Shown: positions 27,901-35,651, numbered from the stretch's first letter. The stretch is DNA of 64,000 nucleotides from Massilia sp. BSC265 (GCF_000740675.1 NZ_JPXI01000030.1:124001-188000), one strand, 5' to 3'. Notes: generated by a model not told the origin, from the letters alone. Numbers and translations: made by a program.

Positions 27901-28550
27901 TCTACTTCAACAGCGAGGGGCGCCTGGTGGTGAAGAACGCCAGCTTCTACAGCGAGCAGGACACCCTGAACCTGAAGGGCTGGTCCTGGTTCTACCGCAC
28001 GCTGGTGGAGGGCAACGTCGATTTCATCTGGGGCAGTAGCCGCGCCGCGCTGTTCGAGGAGAGCGAAATCCGCTCGGTGGGCGACAGCGCGAATGCCGGC
28101 AGCGGCGGCTATGTGCTGCAGGCGCGCGTGCCCACTAGCAGCGATATCGGCTACGTGTTCCTGAACAGCGCGCTGACCCATGGTCCGGGTCCGGGTCCGC
28201 TGCGCGGCGACGTGCCGAACGGCGCCACCTACCTGGCGCGCAGTTCGGGCAACACCGCCACCTGGGACAACATCGCCTTCATCAACTGCAGGATGGATAC
28301 GCACGTGGCAGCGGCCGGCTGGGCAGGGCAGGGCGTGAATGGGCAGCCGGCACCGAACCCGCTCGTGGCCCGCGCCGATGCGGGCTGGCGCGAGTACGGC
28401 AGCCTTGATATGGCCGGCAATCCGCTGAACCTGGCGGCGCGGGTGGGTGGCTACATCCTGAGCGACACCGATGTGGCAAATCGCTTCGCTTCGCGCGAGA
28501 AGGTGTTTGCGGGGTATGGCAACGGGGCGGGGTGGAATCCGCAGCCGTGA
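24996..28550 (+). CDS. Bifunctional secreted pectate lyase (PL1) / pectin methylesterase (CE8)
   Basis: 1184 residues; ATG five bases after CAGGAG. Signal peptide about 1-27. Domain order: PL1-like pectate lyase (about 45-330; HHVWVDRVTLTD near 177, DGALDITNAS, and RAPRVRFGQVHVFNNYF near 264); a concanavalin-like beta sandwich (about 405-605; FCDDFQNGSTAKWD to MIDDVRVGDP); a bacterial Ig-like domain (about 615-695); a Big_5-like domain (about 700-830); and a CE8 pectinesterase (about 843-1184; DFRTVQGAL, SEQDTLNLKGWSWFYRT, NVDFIWGSS with the two catalytic Asp, and LQAR). De-esterification and beta-elimination of homogalacturonan would then happen in one protein. The lyase catalytic base needs alignment to confirm. 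Confidence 0.9.
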   Translation: MKHPGFKAAARAAILLACVFGMPAAAATDPARQAAPTDGWAGQAGGTLGGSAAGIDHIYTVSKRSELLAALNNGGDNPKIIKLVGSIDMSEGRPYTSTSDQAARGAIRLKSNTTLIGADANAGIVNGTVLVSNVSQVIIRNLKIVAPCDVEPVWDPTDGSTGNWNAAYDAIGVSNSHHVWVDRVTLTDAPLTDDFLPVENGKKKQCHDGALDITNASDYVTVSYNVFGQHDKTTLVGGGDSATADEGKLRVTFSNNVYRDVAQRAPRVRFGQVHVFNNYFVGSKSASPYAHSYSIGAGKNAKILSTNNVFEIAGAPGCDGVVTNMSSANPGAFKDSGSVLNGKALGACSVSNAVTWTPPYAFTPRPASLVKANALAQAGVGKISTAISGSGKVTVDQNPTLACPATGLTFCDDFQNGSTAKWDLLPVPGPNGKFSVTSEVAGGDNKVLQYTAATTGGVLALVKPEAFGGVPSADYFVEARIRPMTNGTTGNKFLYLVTRYVNPSNWYAAGLNVQNSSTSTQVEIARMLNNTLSRIRQVRMPIEMDAAFYTVRFEMIGSTLTVYLDGRNLGSVTDSAFAARGLIGLYTANKSFMIDDVRVGDPRLKPVQLNLDPAGQAWSAEVGDAPYQARITAVASDGQPDSFSVESSNPAVVAVASSGNTITLTPVGAGKADIVVRSGSEPSITRTIAATIAPQFVQPTQVYAMQGASFPAPLDAATHVDTSLRLVFDKPPTLGASGSIRIFRKMDDALVDVIRIRDETDVLGYEGQAQVRKVNTTPIRIVGNTVTIKPHSNRLSYGTEYYVAIADGVFTGTSLGGTPFVGIGKAAGWTFTTRAAAPTGSSLTVDDDGDADFRTVQGALNHAMQRFAKADPVTIHIRNGRYEELLYLNGKDNVSIKGESRDGVMISYTNNESFNPGTGSSQASTAAGTPSGGRAVMLVEASDMLSLDTLSLKNTTIRSSGISGQAETIYFNSEGRLVVKNASFYSEQDTLNLKGWSWFYRTLVEGNVDFIWGSSRAALFEESEIRSVGDSANAGSGGYVLQARVPTSSDIGYVFLNSALTHGPGPGPLRGDVPNGATYLARSSGNTATWDNIAFINCRMDTHVAAAGWAGQGVNGQPAPNPLVARADAGWREYGSLDMAGNPLNLAARVGGYILSDTDVANRFASREKVFAGYGNGAGWNPQP

Positions 28551-28559
28551 TCCGAGTTG

Positions 28560-28590
28560 GCCGGCGTTCCTGCATGGCGGGAACGCCGGC
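28560..28590. terminator. Strong hairpin after the pectinase gene
   Basis: GCCGGCGTTCC and GGAACGCCGGC pair perfectly over 11 bp around a 9-base loop, 9 bases after the stop. No T-tract follows, so it may protect the mRNA end or act as a weak terminator. Confidence 0.6.
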
Positions 28591-28628
28591 GTGCTAAGCT
28601 TGGGTATCGCACCTTTCTCGAGACCGCC

Positions 28629-28934
28629 ATGAGCTTGCCCGTTGTCGCCATTTTCGTCGCCAAACCCGGCTTCGAAGAGAAGCTGGAGGCCCTGTTCCGG
28701 GGCGTTGTCGCCACGACCCTGGGCGAGGAAGGCTGCATCAGCTACCAGATCAATCGCGACATGGCGAACCCGCGTCGCTTCGTGTTTACCGAGGAATGGC
28801 GGAGCCAGGCCGACCTCGACCGGCATCTTGCGGCCCCGCATTTGCGGGCGCTCTCCGAGCAGGTGCCTGAATGCATCGAATCGAGCGATGTGCTGTTGTT
28901 GACCAAACTTGCGGGCGGGGCGGTAACAGCCTGA
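28629..28934 (+). CDS. Antibiotic biosynthesis monooxygenase (ABM) domain protein
   Basis: 101 residues, one ferredoxin-like ABM domain: VVAIFVAKPGFEEKLEALF, GCISYQINRD, FVFTEEWRSQADLDRHLAAPHL. Relatives such as YgiN act on quinols or remove reactive metabolites as dimers; the substrate here is unknown. The start at 28629 fits the usual N-terminus; an upstream in-frame start would place it in the hairpin of the preceding gene. Confidence 0.85.
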   Translation: MSLPVVAIFVAKPGFEEKLEALFRGVVATTLGEEGCISYQINRDMANPRRFVFTEEWRSQADLDRHLAAPHLRALSEQVPECIESSDVLLLTKLAGGAVTA

Positions 28935-29053
28935 AGCGGTCATTGCTGAACGAACAAGTTACGTACGGAATACTGGTCTTTGTCACGGAAAAGCTGCAGT
29001 TCTTCCGCCAAGCGGCCCTGTCGGTTCGCCCGCCCCTCCGGTATCATGCGTGA

Positions 29054-29707
29054 ATGAACGAGATTTCCTTCCAACCGTTTGTCATTGGTGTCGCCGGAGG
29101 CAGCGGCAGTGGCAAGTCAACGGTGACCCAGCAAGTCCTGGCGTCCTTCGGCGCCGAGATGGTGTCGGTCGTGATGCAGGACGATTACTACCGCGACCAA
29201 TCCGATCTTACCCCCGAAGTCCGCCGCAAGCAGAACTACGACCACCCGGATGCCTTCGACTGGCCACTGCTGGTGAAGCACGTCCGGGCCCTGCGCAGTG
29301 GCGAAGCGATCGAGATGCCGGAGTACGACTTCACGATCGACAACCGTTCCAACAAGACCATTCCCGTCAAGCCGGCCCCGGTCATCGTCATCGAAGGCCT
29401 GTTCGCCCTGTATGACGCGGACCTGCGCGACATGATGTCGCTGAAGATCTTCGTCGACACCGCTGCCGACGTGCGCTTCATCCGCCGCATGCAACGGGAT
29501 ATCGCGGAACGCGGCCGCACGACGGAAAGCATCGTCAGCCAGTACCTGGAAACGGTGCGTCCGATGCACAAGCAATTCATCGAGCCGACCAAGCGCAATG
29601 CCGACGTCATCCTGCCCCACGGCGCCAACGGCCCGGCAGTCGATGTCATCACGACCAAGGTGGCAAGCGTTATCGGCCAATTGAAGCGGCGTTCGACCGA
29701 TCGCTGA
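29054..29707 (+). CDS. udk: Uridine kinase
   Basis: 217 residues. Phosphorylates uridine and cytidine in pyrimidine salvage. P-loop GGSGSGKST (about 15-23), VVMQDDYYRD with the catalytic Asp, NYDHPDAFD, and the EGLFALYDADLRD and RFIRRMQRDIAERGRT (LID) segments are all as in Udk. Size matches the E. coli enzyme (213). It stands alone with a terminator 57 bases downstream. Confidence 0.95.
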   Translation: MNEISFQPFVIGVAGGSGSGKSTVTQQVLASFGAEMVSVVMQDDYYRDQSDLTPEVRRKQNYDHPDAFDWPLLVKHVRALRSGEAIEMPEYDFTIDNRSNKTIPVKPAPVIVIEGLFALYDADLRDMMSLKIFVDTAADVRFIRRMQRDIAERGRTTESIVSQYLETVRPMHKQFIEPTKRNADVILPHGANGPAVDVITTKVASVIGQLKRRSTDR

Positions 29708-29763
29708 CGCCGCTCGGCTGTTGCGTGCAGGCCAGTCAAACCCTGCTCATCTGTAAAGACTGT

Positions 29764-29808
29764 AAGCAACTGTTTCAATGTGTGCCGAAACACGTAACAG
29801 TTGCTTTT
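29764..29808 (+). terminator. Rho-independent terminator after udk
   Basis: AAGCAACTGTT pairs with AACAGTTGCTT (11 bp), with TTTT at the end and a further GTGT/ACAC pairing in the loop. It isolates udk from the DUF4382 gene. Confidence 0.82.
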
Positions 29809-29869
29809 CTGAATGCTAGGATTCCTTCAAAGCTGCTGTTGGCAGACCCATTGAAAGGCAATCCATCAC

Positions 29870-31072
29870 ATGTTCGAGACCACACCCCGCCTCGCCCTGC
29901 TGGGCGCCACCGCCATCAGCGCCGCCGTTCTGTCTGCCTGTGGCGGCGGTGGCGGCAGCGACGTCCCGGCCACCACGCCGATCAGCACCCTCGGTACCCT
30001 GGCCGTGTCGATGACCGACGCCCCGGCCTGCGGCTTCGACGCCGTCAACGTCACCGTTTCCAAGGTGCGCGTGCACCGCAGCGAAGGCGCGTCGGAGCTT
30101 GATGCCGGCTGGACCGACATCACCCTGAGCCCGGCAAAGAAGATCAACCTGCTGAACCTGACCAACGGCGTGCTCGAAGCGCTCGGCCAGACGTCGCTGG
30201 AAGCGGGCCGCTACACCCAGCTGCGCCTGGTCCTGGACGGCAATGGCAGCAGCGTGGTGCCGACTGCCGGCAAGACCGAGCAGCCGCTCGAAACGCCGAG
30301 TGCAGTCCGGAGCGGCATCAAGCTGGTCGGGAACTTCGAGGTGACGGCCGGCCAGAGGACCGACGTCGTGCTCGACTTCGACGCCTGCAAGTCCGTCGTC
30401 ACCCGCGGCCGCAACAGCTATGCGCTGAAACCCGTCGTGAAGGTGGTGCCGGCGACCCTGAACGGCATCTCCGGTTTCGTCAGCACCGCGCTGCTGGGCC
30501 GCAGCGTACAGGTCTCGGCGCAGCAGAACGGCCAGGTCGTCAGCGCCACCACGCCGAATCCGACCACCGGTGAATTCGTCCTCTCACGCCTCGCGCCGGG
30601 CAACTACGACGTCGTCATCACCGCCAACGACAGCGCGGCCAGCGTGGTGGCAAGCGTGCCGGTGGCCTCGACCAGCAGCACCACGGTCCTGAGCACATCG
30701 AGCGCCCCGATCCTGCTTGCGCCGGGCAATACCGGCTCGATCGGCGGCACGGTCACCATGAGCCCCGCCAGTACCGAAGCTGCCTACGTCTCGGCCAAGC
30801 AGAGCTTCGCTGCCGGCCCGACTGTCACCATCAAGTACCAGGGCGCGGACCTGGCTACCGGCGCTTACACGATTGCCAACCTGCCGGTGGCGGCGCCGCA
30901 GTTCGCCATGTATAGCACCACGCTGCCGCTTGCCTTCAGCGCCAGCACGGCGGCAGCAAGCGGCAAGTACCGCGTGGAGGCAGCCGCAGCCGGCTACGTG
31001 ACGAAGTCGGTCGACAACGTCGACATCGGTAGCGCCAACCAGTCGAGCGTCAACTTCGCGCTGACCCGCTAA
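29870..31072 (+). CDS. DUF4382 domain lipoprotein
   Basis: 400 residues. Signal peptide with lipobox LSAC (Cys 24) followed by a Gly-rich linker (GGGGGS), so predicted to be lipid-anchored. DUF4382 domain about 40-190: LAVSMTDAPACGFDAVNVTVSKVRVH and the LLNLTNGVLEALGQTSLEAGRYTQLRLVL core. The rest is Ala/Ser/Thr-rich with two carboxypeptidase-regulatory-like beta repeats (FVLSRLAPGNYDVVI, YTIANLPVAAPQF). Function unknown; likely a surface-exposed binding or structural protein. Confidence 0.85.
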   Translation: MFETTPRLALLGATAISAAVLSACGGGGGSDVPATTPISTLGTLAVSMTDAPACGFDAVNVTVSKVRVHRSEGASELDAGWTDITLSPAKKINLLNLTNGVLEALGQTSLEAGRYTQLRLVLDGNGSSVVPTAGKTEQPLETPSAVRSGIKLVGNFEVTAGQRTDVVLDFDACKSVVTRGRNSYALKPVVKVVPATLNGISGFVSTALLGRSVQVSAQQNGQVVSATTPNPTTGEFVLSRLAPGNYDVVITANDSAASVVASVPVASTSSTTVLSTSSAPILLAPGNTGSIGGTVTMSPASTEAAYVSAKQSFAAGPTVTIKYQGADLATGAYTIANLPVAAPQFAMYSTTLPLAFSASTAAASGKYRVEAAAAGYVTKSVDNVDIGSANQSSVNFALTR

Positions 31073-31093
31073 CGCAACTCAGCGCTAGCGTGC

Positions 31094-31146
31094 GCCCCTC
31101 CGGACTTTGCTAAGATAGCAAGCCTGTCCAACACAACCGGAGGGGC
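31094..31146 (+). promoter_or_regulatory. Nested hairpin covering the dienelactone hydrolase ribosome site
   Basis: GCCCCTCCGG (31094-31103) pairs perfectly with CCGGAGGGGC (31137-31146), which contains the Shine-Dalgarno of the next gene. Inside lies TTGCTA-AGA-TAGCAA. In RNA this would hide the ribosome site or act as a terminator for the DUF4382 transcript. A TAAGAT box within it could instead be a -10 promoter element, in which case the left arm would not be transcribed. Confidence 0.45.
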
Positions 31147-31149
31147 CAC

Positions 31150-32034
31150 ATGAAAGATCTCATTCGCGATGCCGAAAGCCTGCTGTCCGCCAGCGCGTTC
31201 AGCGAGGGTGTCGACCGCCGCGTCTTCCTGAAAGCCGCCGCCGGCGGCGGATTCGCCGTCGCCGCGCTGCCAGTGGTGGCGCAGACCCAGATCCAGACCA
31301 GTACCGAGGGCCTGGATGCGGCCGACCACATCGTGGTCGTCAACGGCCAGGACGTGCCGGTCTACCGCGCCCAGCCCAAGGACCGCACCAACCTGCCGGT
31401 GGTGCTGGTCATCTCCGAGATCTTCGGCGTCCACGAACATATCAAGGACGTGGTGCGCCGCTTCGCCAAGGCCGGCTACCTGGCCGTGGCCCCGGACCTG
31501 TTCGTGCGCCAGGGCGACGCCACCAAGGCGCCGGATACCGGGACCCTGATGAAGACCATCATCGCCAAGGTCCCGGACGCCCAGGTCATGACGGACCTCG
31601 ACACCATCGTCAAGTGGACCAGGCAGCGCGGCGGGAATACCGACAAGCTGGGCATCACCGGTTTCTGCTGGGGCGGCCGCATTACCTGGCTGTACGCCGC
31701 GCATAACAAGGACGTCAAGGCCGGCGTGGCCTGGTACGGCCGCCTGGTGGGCGAGACCAACCCGCTGCAGCCGAAGCATCCGATCGACATCGCCCAGAAC
31801 CTGAAGGTGCCTGTGCTCGGCCTGTACGGCGCCAAGGACACCGGCATCCCGCTGGAATCGGTGGAGCGCATGCGCACGGCGCTCGACGCCGGCAATAGCC
31901 GCTCGAGGATCCACGTCTATCCGAACTCGGGCCATGCCTTCCACGCCGACTACCGTCCGAGCTTCAATGCCGCCGACGCCAAGGACGGCTGGGCCAAGGC
32001 GCTGGACTGGTTCTCCAAGCACGGCGTCGCCTAA
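31150..32034 (+). CDS. Dienelactone hydrolase family protein, Tat-exported
   Basis: 294 residues. A twin-arginine signal is present: DRRVFLKAAAGGGFAVAAL, with Arg 23-24, so export is folded and via Tat. The alpha/beta-hydrolase domain has the DLH triad Cys 173 (GFCWGGR), Asp 230 (YGAKDTG) and His 262 (SGHAFHADYRP). The nucleophile is Cys rather than Ser, as in true DLH enzymes. Substrate unknown; periplasmic members are common in proteobacteria. Its ribosome site lies in a hairpin (see 31094-31146). Confidence 0.92.
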   Translation: MKDLIRDAESLLSASAFSEGVDRRVFLKAAAGGGFAVAALPVVAQTQIQTSTEGLDAADHIVVVNGQDVPVYRAQPKDRTNLPVVLVISEIFGVHEHIKDVVRRFAKAGYLAVAPDLFVRQGDATKAPDTGTLMKTIIAKVPDAQVMTDLDTIVKWTRQRGGNTDKLGITGFCWGGRITWLYAAHNKDVKAGVAWYGRLVGETNPLQPKHPIDIAQNLKVPVLGLYGAKDTGIPLESVERMRTALDAGNSRSRIHVYPNSGHAFHADYRPSFNAADAKDGWAKALDWFSKHGVA

Positions 32035-32169
32035 GAACCGGCACGGCCTTGCCTGATCTGCACCGAGCGCGGCCGGGCAGGGTACAATGCCCGGTTTGCC
32101 GCTCCGCGTTAGATCAGAACAAGAGGTTTTCAAATCGACCCCATTCTCTCTTCCATCCTGCTGGCGACC

Positions 32170-32907
32170 GTGATCGCCGGCGTCGCCAGCATTACCGGCG
32201 CTGCCGTGTTTTCGTTCGCGCTGCTGTCGAAGGTGGTGGAGCGGATGGTCAGCCTGTCGGTCGGCATCATGCTGGCCACCTCCTTGCTGCACGCCCTGCC
32301 GGAAGCTTTCGCGTCCGGGGCCAGCACGCGCAGCCTGTTCGCCACGCTGCTGGGCGGCCTGCTGGCCTTCTTCGTGCTGGAAAAGCTGGCGATCCTGCGC
32401 CACTCGCACCACCACGAAGGCGACGGCCACCACCACGCCCACGGCCATGACGCCCGCCAGGCCGGCAAGTCGGGCTGGATGATCCTGCTGGGCGACGGCA
32501 TGCACAACTTCACCGACGGCATCCTGATCGCCGCGGCCTTCCTTGCCAACCCGGAACTGGGCATTGTCACCGCGCTCGCCATCGTCGCCCACGAGATTCC
32601 GCAGGAGATCGGCGATTTCATCGTGTTGCTCAATGCCGGCTTCTCGCGCTTGCGCGCCTACGTCTTCAACCTCCTGTGCAGCCTGCTGTCGGTGGCCGGG
32701 GGCCTGCTCGGTTACTTCACCCTGGACCGCGCCAGCGACCTGATTCCCTACGTGCTGGTGTTCGCGTCCTCGGGCTTCATCTATATCGCGGTCAGCGACC
32801 TGATGCCGCAGATGCAGCGCCGCGCCACCGTGCGCGAATCGGTGCCGCAGGTACTCCTGATTGCGCTTGGCGTTGCGATCGTGGTCGCGCTGAACCACGC
32901 TTACTGA
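32170..32907 (+). CDS. ZIP family metal (zinc) transporter
   Basis: 245 residues from GTG 32170. Eight-helix ZIP permease that imports zinc or related divalent metals. The His-rich cytoplasmic loop (HSHHHEGDGHHHAHGH, about 78-93) and the metal-site helices GDGMHNFTDG and VAHEIPQEIGD (HNxxD and HExPxE) are clear. The frame stays open upstream, and IDPILSSILLAT reads as the missing start of helix 1. A good AAGAGG site sits 7 bases before ATC 32134, so translation may begin at that ATC (257 residues). It is the first gene of a zinc locus. Confidence 0.9.
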   Translation: MIAGVASITGAAVFSFALLSKVVERMVSLSVGIMLATSLLHALPEAFASGASTRSLFATLLGGLLAFFVLEKLAILRHSHHHEGDGHHHAHGHDARQAGKSGWMILLGDGMHNFTDGILIAAAFLANPELGIVTALAIVAHEIPQEIGDFIVLLNAGFSRLRAYVFNLLCSLLSVAGGLLGYFTLDRASDLIPYVLVFASSGFIYIAVSDLMPQMQRRATVRESVPQVLLIALGVAIVVALNHAY

Positions 32908-32985
32908 GCGGCGGCTGCTTCCCTTTCCCGGATCGACATGGCGCTCCGGCAAGGGAGGGCAGGCCGTGTTTCCTTCTTGCTTCGC

Positions 32986-33007
32986 TAATGATAATGACTT
33001 ATCATTA
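32986..33007. promoter_or_regulatory. Fur-family (probably Zur) operator
   Basis: TAATGATAA-TGAC-TTATCATTA, a perfect 9-bp inverted repeat, 27 bases before the receptor start codon. AT-rich palindromes of this kind are bound by Fur-family repressors; it resembles both Fur and Zur boxes. The Zur-like gene 2.6 kb away and the zinc context point to Zur. Confidence 0.72.
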
Positions 33008-33034
33008 CCGGAGAATTCAACGGAGGAACCCTGT

Positions 33035-35140
33035 ATGCCCGCTTCGACCTTCCCACGTACGCCGCTCGCGCTGGCGATCCTGTTTGCCTTCGGCGCACCA
33101 CTGGCCCAAGCCCAAACCCAGACCGATAGCCGCCTCCAGGCCGATCCCGACACCGTCCCGACCGTGGTGGTTTCCGCCAGCGCCCTGGGCGTGGTGAGCG
33201 ACGACATGATCACCCCGGTCACCTCGCTCGGCGGCGGAGAACTGGTGCGCGTGCGCGAATCGACGCTGGGCGAAACCCTGGCCAACCAGCCGGGCATCAC
33301 CTCGAGCCACTTCGGCGCCGGCGCCAGCCGTCCGGTGATCCGCGGCATGGACGGCCCGCGCGTGAAGATCCTGTCGGATGGTGCGGAAGTGCAGGATGCT
33401 TCGACCATCAGCCCGGACCATGCTGTCGCTTTTGAACCTGTATTGGCCGAGCGCATCGAAGTGCTGCGTGGGCCTTCGGCGCTGGCCTATGGCGGCGGGG
33501 CGGTGGGCGGCGTGGTGAACATCCTGGACCGCAAGATTCCGACCAAGGTGCCGGAGAAGGGCGTCGAGGGCAGCGCCGAGGTACGCGCCAATTCGGTGGC
33601 GCGCGAGAAGACCGGCGCTTTTGAAGTGACCGGCGGCAGCGGCAACTTCGCCGTCCACGCCGAGGGCGTCAAGCGCGACGCCGGCGAATACCGCGTCGGC
33701 AAGGGCTGGGAGGGCGGGGAAGGGAGCAAGCGCGTGCACGGCAGCCATAAGGACACCGAGACCGGCACCGTCGGCCTGTCCTGGGTGGGCGAGCGCGGCT
33801 ACCTGGGCGCCGCCTACACCAAGGAGCGCACCGAATACGGCATCCCGGGCCACGGTCACGAATTCGCGAGCTGCCATCCGCACGGCGACCACCTGCACTG
33901 CGGCGGCCATGGGCATGAAGAAGAGCATGACCACGATCACGGGCACGGCCATGAAGAAGTCCCGGTCGTGAAGCTGAACAGCGAGCGCTGGGACTTGCGT
34001 GGCGAGTACCGCAATCCGCTGCCTGGTTTCGCCAAGGCCCGCCTGCGCGCCTCCTTTACCGACTACCGCCACGACGAACTGGAAGAAGGCGTGGTCTCCA
34101 CCAGTTTCATGAACAAGTCGCACGATGCCCGCGTCGAGCTCGAGCACCTGCCGGTCGCCGGCTGGCGCGGCGTGATCGGCCTGCAGACCACGCGCCGCGA
34201 CTTCGACACCGAAGGCGAGGAAGCCTATGTGCCGCCGACCGTGACCAAGCGCCACGCGGCCTTCGTCACCGAGGAGTACAAGCTCGACAACTGGCGCTTC
34301 GAAGCGGGCCTGCGCCACGAATGGCAGGACATCGCCGTCGACAATGCGCGCTTTGCCGGCGCACGCGACACTGAAGCGAAGGGCACCTCGGTGGCGCTGG
34401 GCGCGGTCTGGAAGTTCCAGCCCCAGTATTCGCTGCGCGCAGGGATCTCGCGCGCCCACCGCCTGCCGGCCGCCGAGGAGCTGTACGCGGACGGCGTGCA
34501 CCTGGCCACCTCTACCTACGAGATCGGCAACCAGAACCTGGGCAAGGAAACCTCGAACAACATCGATGTCACCCTGCGCAAGTTCGAGGGCAATACCACC
34601 TTCTCGCTGAGCGCCTTCCACAACCGCGTCGACAACTACATCTACGCGCACACGCTGGACAACCACGAAGGCTTCCAGCTGGTCGAATACGCCCAGCGCG
34701 ATGCGACCTTCAGCGGCCTCGAAGGAGAGCTGCGCCACAAGTTCTCGAACGTCGTGGAAGGCACGCTGTTCGGCGACTATGTGCGCGCCCGCTTCGACAA
34801 GGACATCGGCGCCGACGGCAGCCGCAACATCCCGCGCATCCCGGCCCACCGCATCGGCGTGCGCCTGAACGCGGACTGGCAGGCGTGGCACGGCATGGTC
34901 GAACTGGTGCGGGTCGGCAAGCAGGACAAGGTGGCGGAGTTCGAGGGAACGACCGGCGGCTACAACATGCTGAACCTCGGCACCCACTACACGACCCGCA
35001 TTGCCGGCGTGCCGGCCCAGCTCTACGCGCGCATCAACAACCTGACGAACGAGCTGGCGTTCAGCCATACCTCCTTCATCAAGGAAGCCGCGCCGCTGCC
35101 CGGCCGTAACATCACCGCCGGCCTGCGATTCATCTTCTGA
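33035..35140 (+). CDS. TonB-dependent zinc receptor, ZnuD-like
   Basis: 701 residues; ATG seven bases after GGAGGA. Signal peptide about 1-26 (FGAPLAQA-QT). Plug domain about 45-160 (PVIRGMDGPRVKILSDGAEVQD, RIEVLRGPSALAYGGGAVGGVVN), then a 22-strand barrel ending in Phe (AGLRFIF). A His/Asp/Glu-rich loop (about 272-308, with GHGHEF, CHPHGDHLHCGGHGH and HDHDHGHGHE) is the mark of zinc receptors such as ZnuD. A Fur-family palindrome precedes it; a MerC-like gene overlaps its stop. It imports zinc across the outer membrane with energy from TonB. Confidence 0.9.
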   Translation: MPASTFPRTPLALAILFAFGAPLAQAQTQTDSRLQADPDTVPTVVVSASALGVVSDDMITPVTSLGGGELVRVRESTLGETLANQPGITSSHFGAGASRPVIRGMDGPRVKILSDGAEVQDASTISPDHAVAFEPVLAERIEVLRGPSALAYGGGAVGGVVNILDRKIPTKVPEKGVEGSAEVRANSVAREKTGAFEVTGGSGNFAVHAEGVKRDAGEYRVGKGWEGGEGSKRVHGSHKDTETGTVGLSWVGERGYLGAAYTKERTEYGIPGHGHEFASCHPHGDHLHCGGHGHEEEHDHDHGHGHEEVPVVKLNSERWDLRGEYRNPLPGFAKARLRASFTDYRHDELEEGVVSTSFMNKSHDARVELEHLPVAGWRGVIGLQTTRRDFDTEGEEAYVPPTVTKRHAAFVTEEYKLDNWRFEAGLRHEWQDIAVDNARFAGARDTEAKGTSVALGAVWKFQPQYSLRAGISRAHRLPAAEELYADGVHLATSTYEIGNQNLGKETSNNIDVTLRKFEGNTTFSLSAFHNRVDNYIYAHTLDNHEGFQLVEYAQRDATFSGLEGELRHKFSNVVEGTLFGDYVRARFDKDIGADGSRNIPRIPAHRIGVRLNADWQAWHGMVELVRVGKQDKVAEFEGTTGGYNMLNLGTHYTTRIAGVPAQLYARINNLTNELAFSHTSFIKEAAPLPGRNITAGLRFIF

Positions 35141-35520
35141 TGAAGGCCCTGATCAGGTTTGCCGACTACGCCGGCATGGCGGCGTCGGCCCTGTGTCTGC
35201 TGCACTGCCTGGCGATGCCGCTGTTGATCGCGGCATTTCCCTTGCTGGGGCTGGGCGGGGCGCACCATGCCTTGCATGATGCGCTGCTGCTGGGCGTGAC
35301 GGTGCCGGTGCTGCTGGCGCTGGTGCCGGGGTATGTCAAGCACCGTGACCCGGTCGCATTAATGCTCGGATTGGCGGGGCTGGGCGCGTTCCTGCTGGCC
35401 GTGTTCGTGGTCGGGCCGCAGCTGGGCGAGATGGCGGAGACGGTGGCAGCGGTGCTGAGCAGCGTGCTGCTGCTGGGTGCGCACCTGCGCAACCACCGTT
35501 ATTGCAAGGATTGCCGGTAG
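35140..35520 (+). CDS. MerC-domain integral membrane protein
   Basis: 126 residues; ATG overlaps the receptor stop (TGATG). About four helices, with the conserved SALCLLHCLAMPLL segment (Cys-x3-His-Cys) that in MerC binds mercury, and a C-terminal HRYCKDC. In this context it more likely handles zinc across the inner membrane, an inference. The stop codon TAG is the second to fourth base of repeat R3. Confidence 0.86.
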   Translation: MKALIRFADYAGMAASALCLLHCLAMPLLIAAFPLLGLGGAHHALHDALLLGVTVPVLLALVPGYVKHRDPVALMLGLAGLGAFLLAVFVVGPQLGEMAETVAAVLSSVLLLGAHLRNHRYCKDCR

Positions 35521-35644
35521 GGTGGGCGGGTCTCCCGCCCACGCGGTGATCGCTAAATATTGATTCGTCGCGGCCGTGCTGGGGAGCGTTGACCGCGTGG
35601 GGTGATCTGCGCCAGTGGCGTAGATCACACGCCGCCCACCCTAC
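35517..35644. repeat. Dispersed palindromic repeat, copy R3 (long subtype)
   Basis: 128 bp. Hairpin arms like the other copies, plus an extra internal hairpin GTGATCTGCGCC-AGT-GGCGTAGATCAC. R6 carries the same module with a different, still pairing sequence. Located between converging merC-like and Zur-like genes; its left end supplies the merC-like stop codon. Confidence 0.9.
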
Positions 35645-35651
35645 AGAACCA

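Noticed and set aside
24972..28943. A 1323-codon open frame on the minus strand opposite the pectinase
   Set aside because: It is antisense to a gene with clear PL1 and CE8 motifs, has no ribosome site, and its His/Arg/Ala/Gly-rich composition is what GC-rich antisense frames give.
31069..33456. A 795-codon minus-strand frame across the hydrolase, ZIP and receptor genes
   Set aside because: It covers three plus-strand genes with intact motifs and lacks a start signal.
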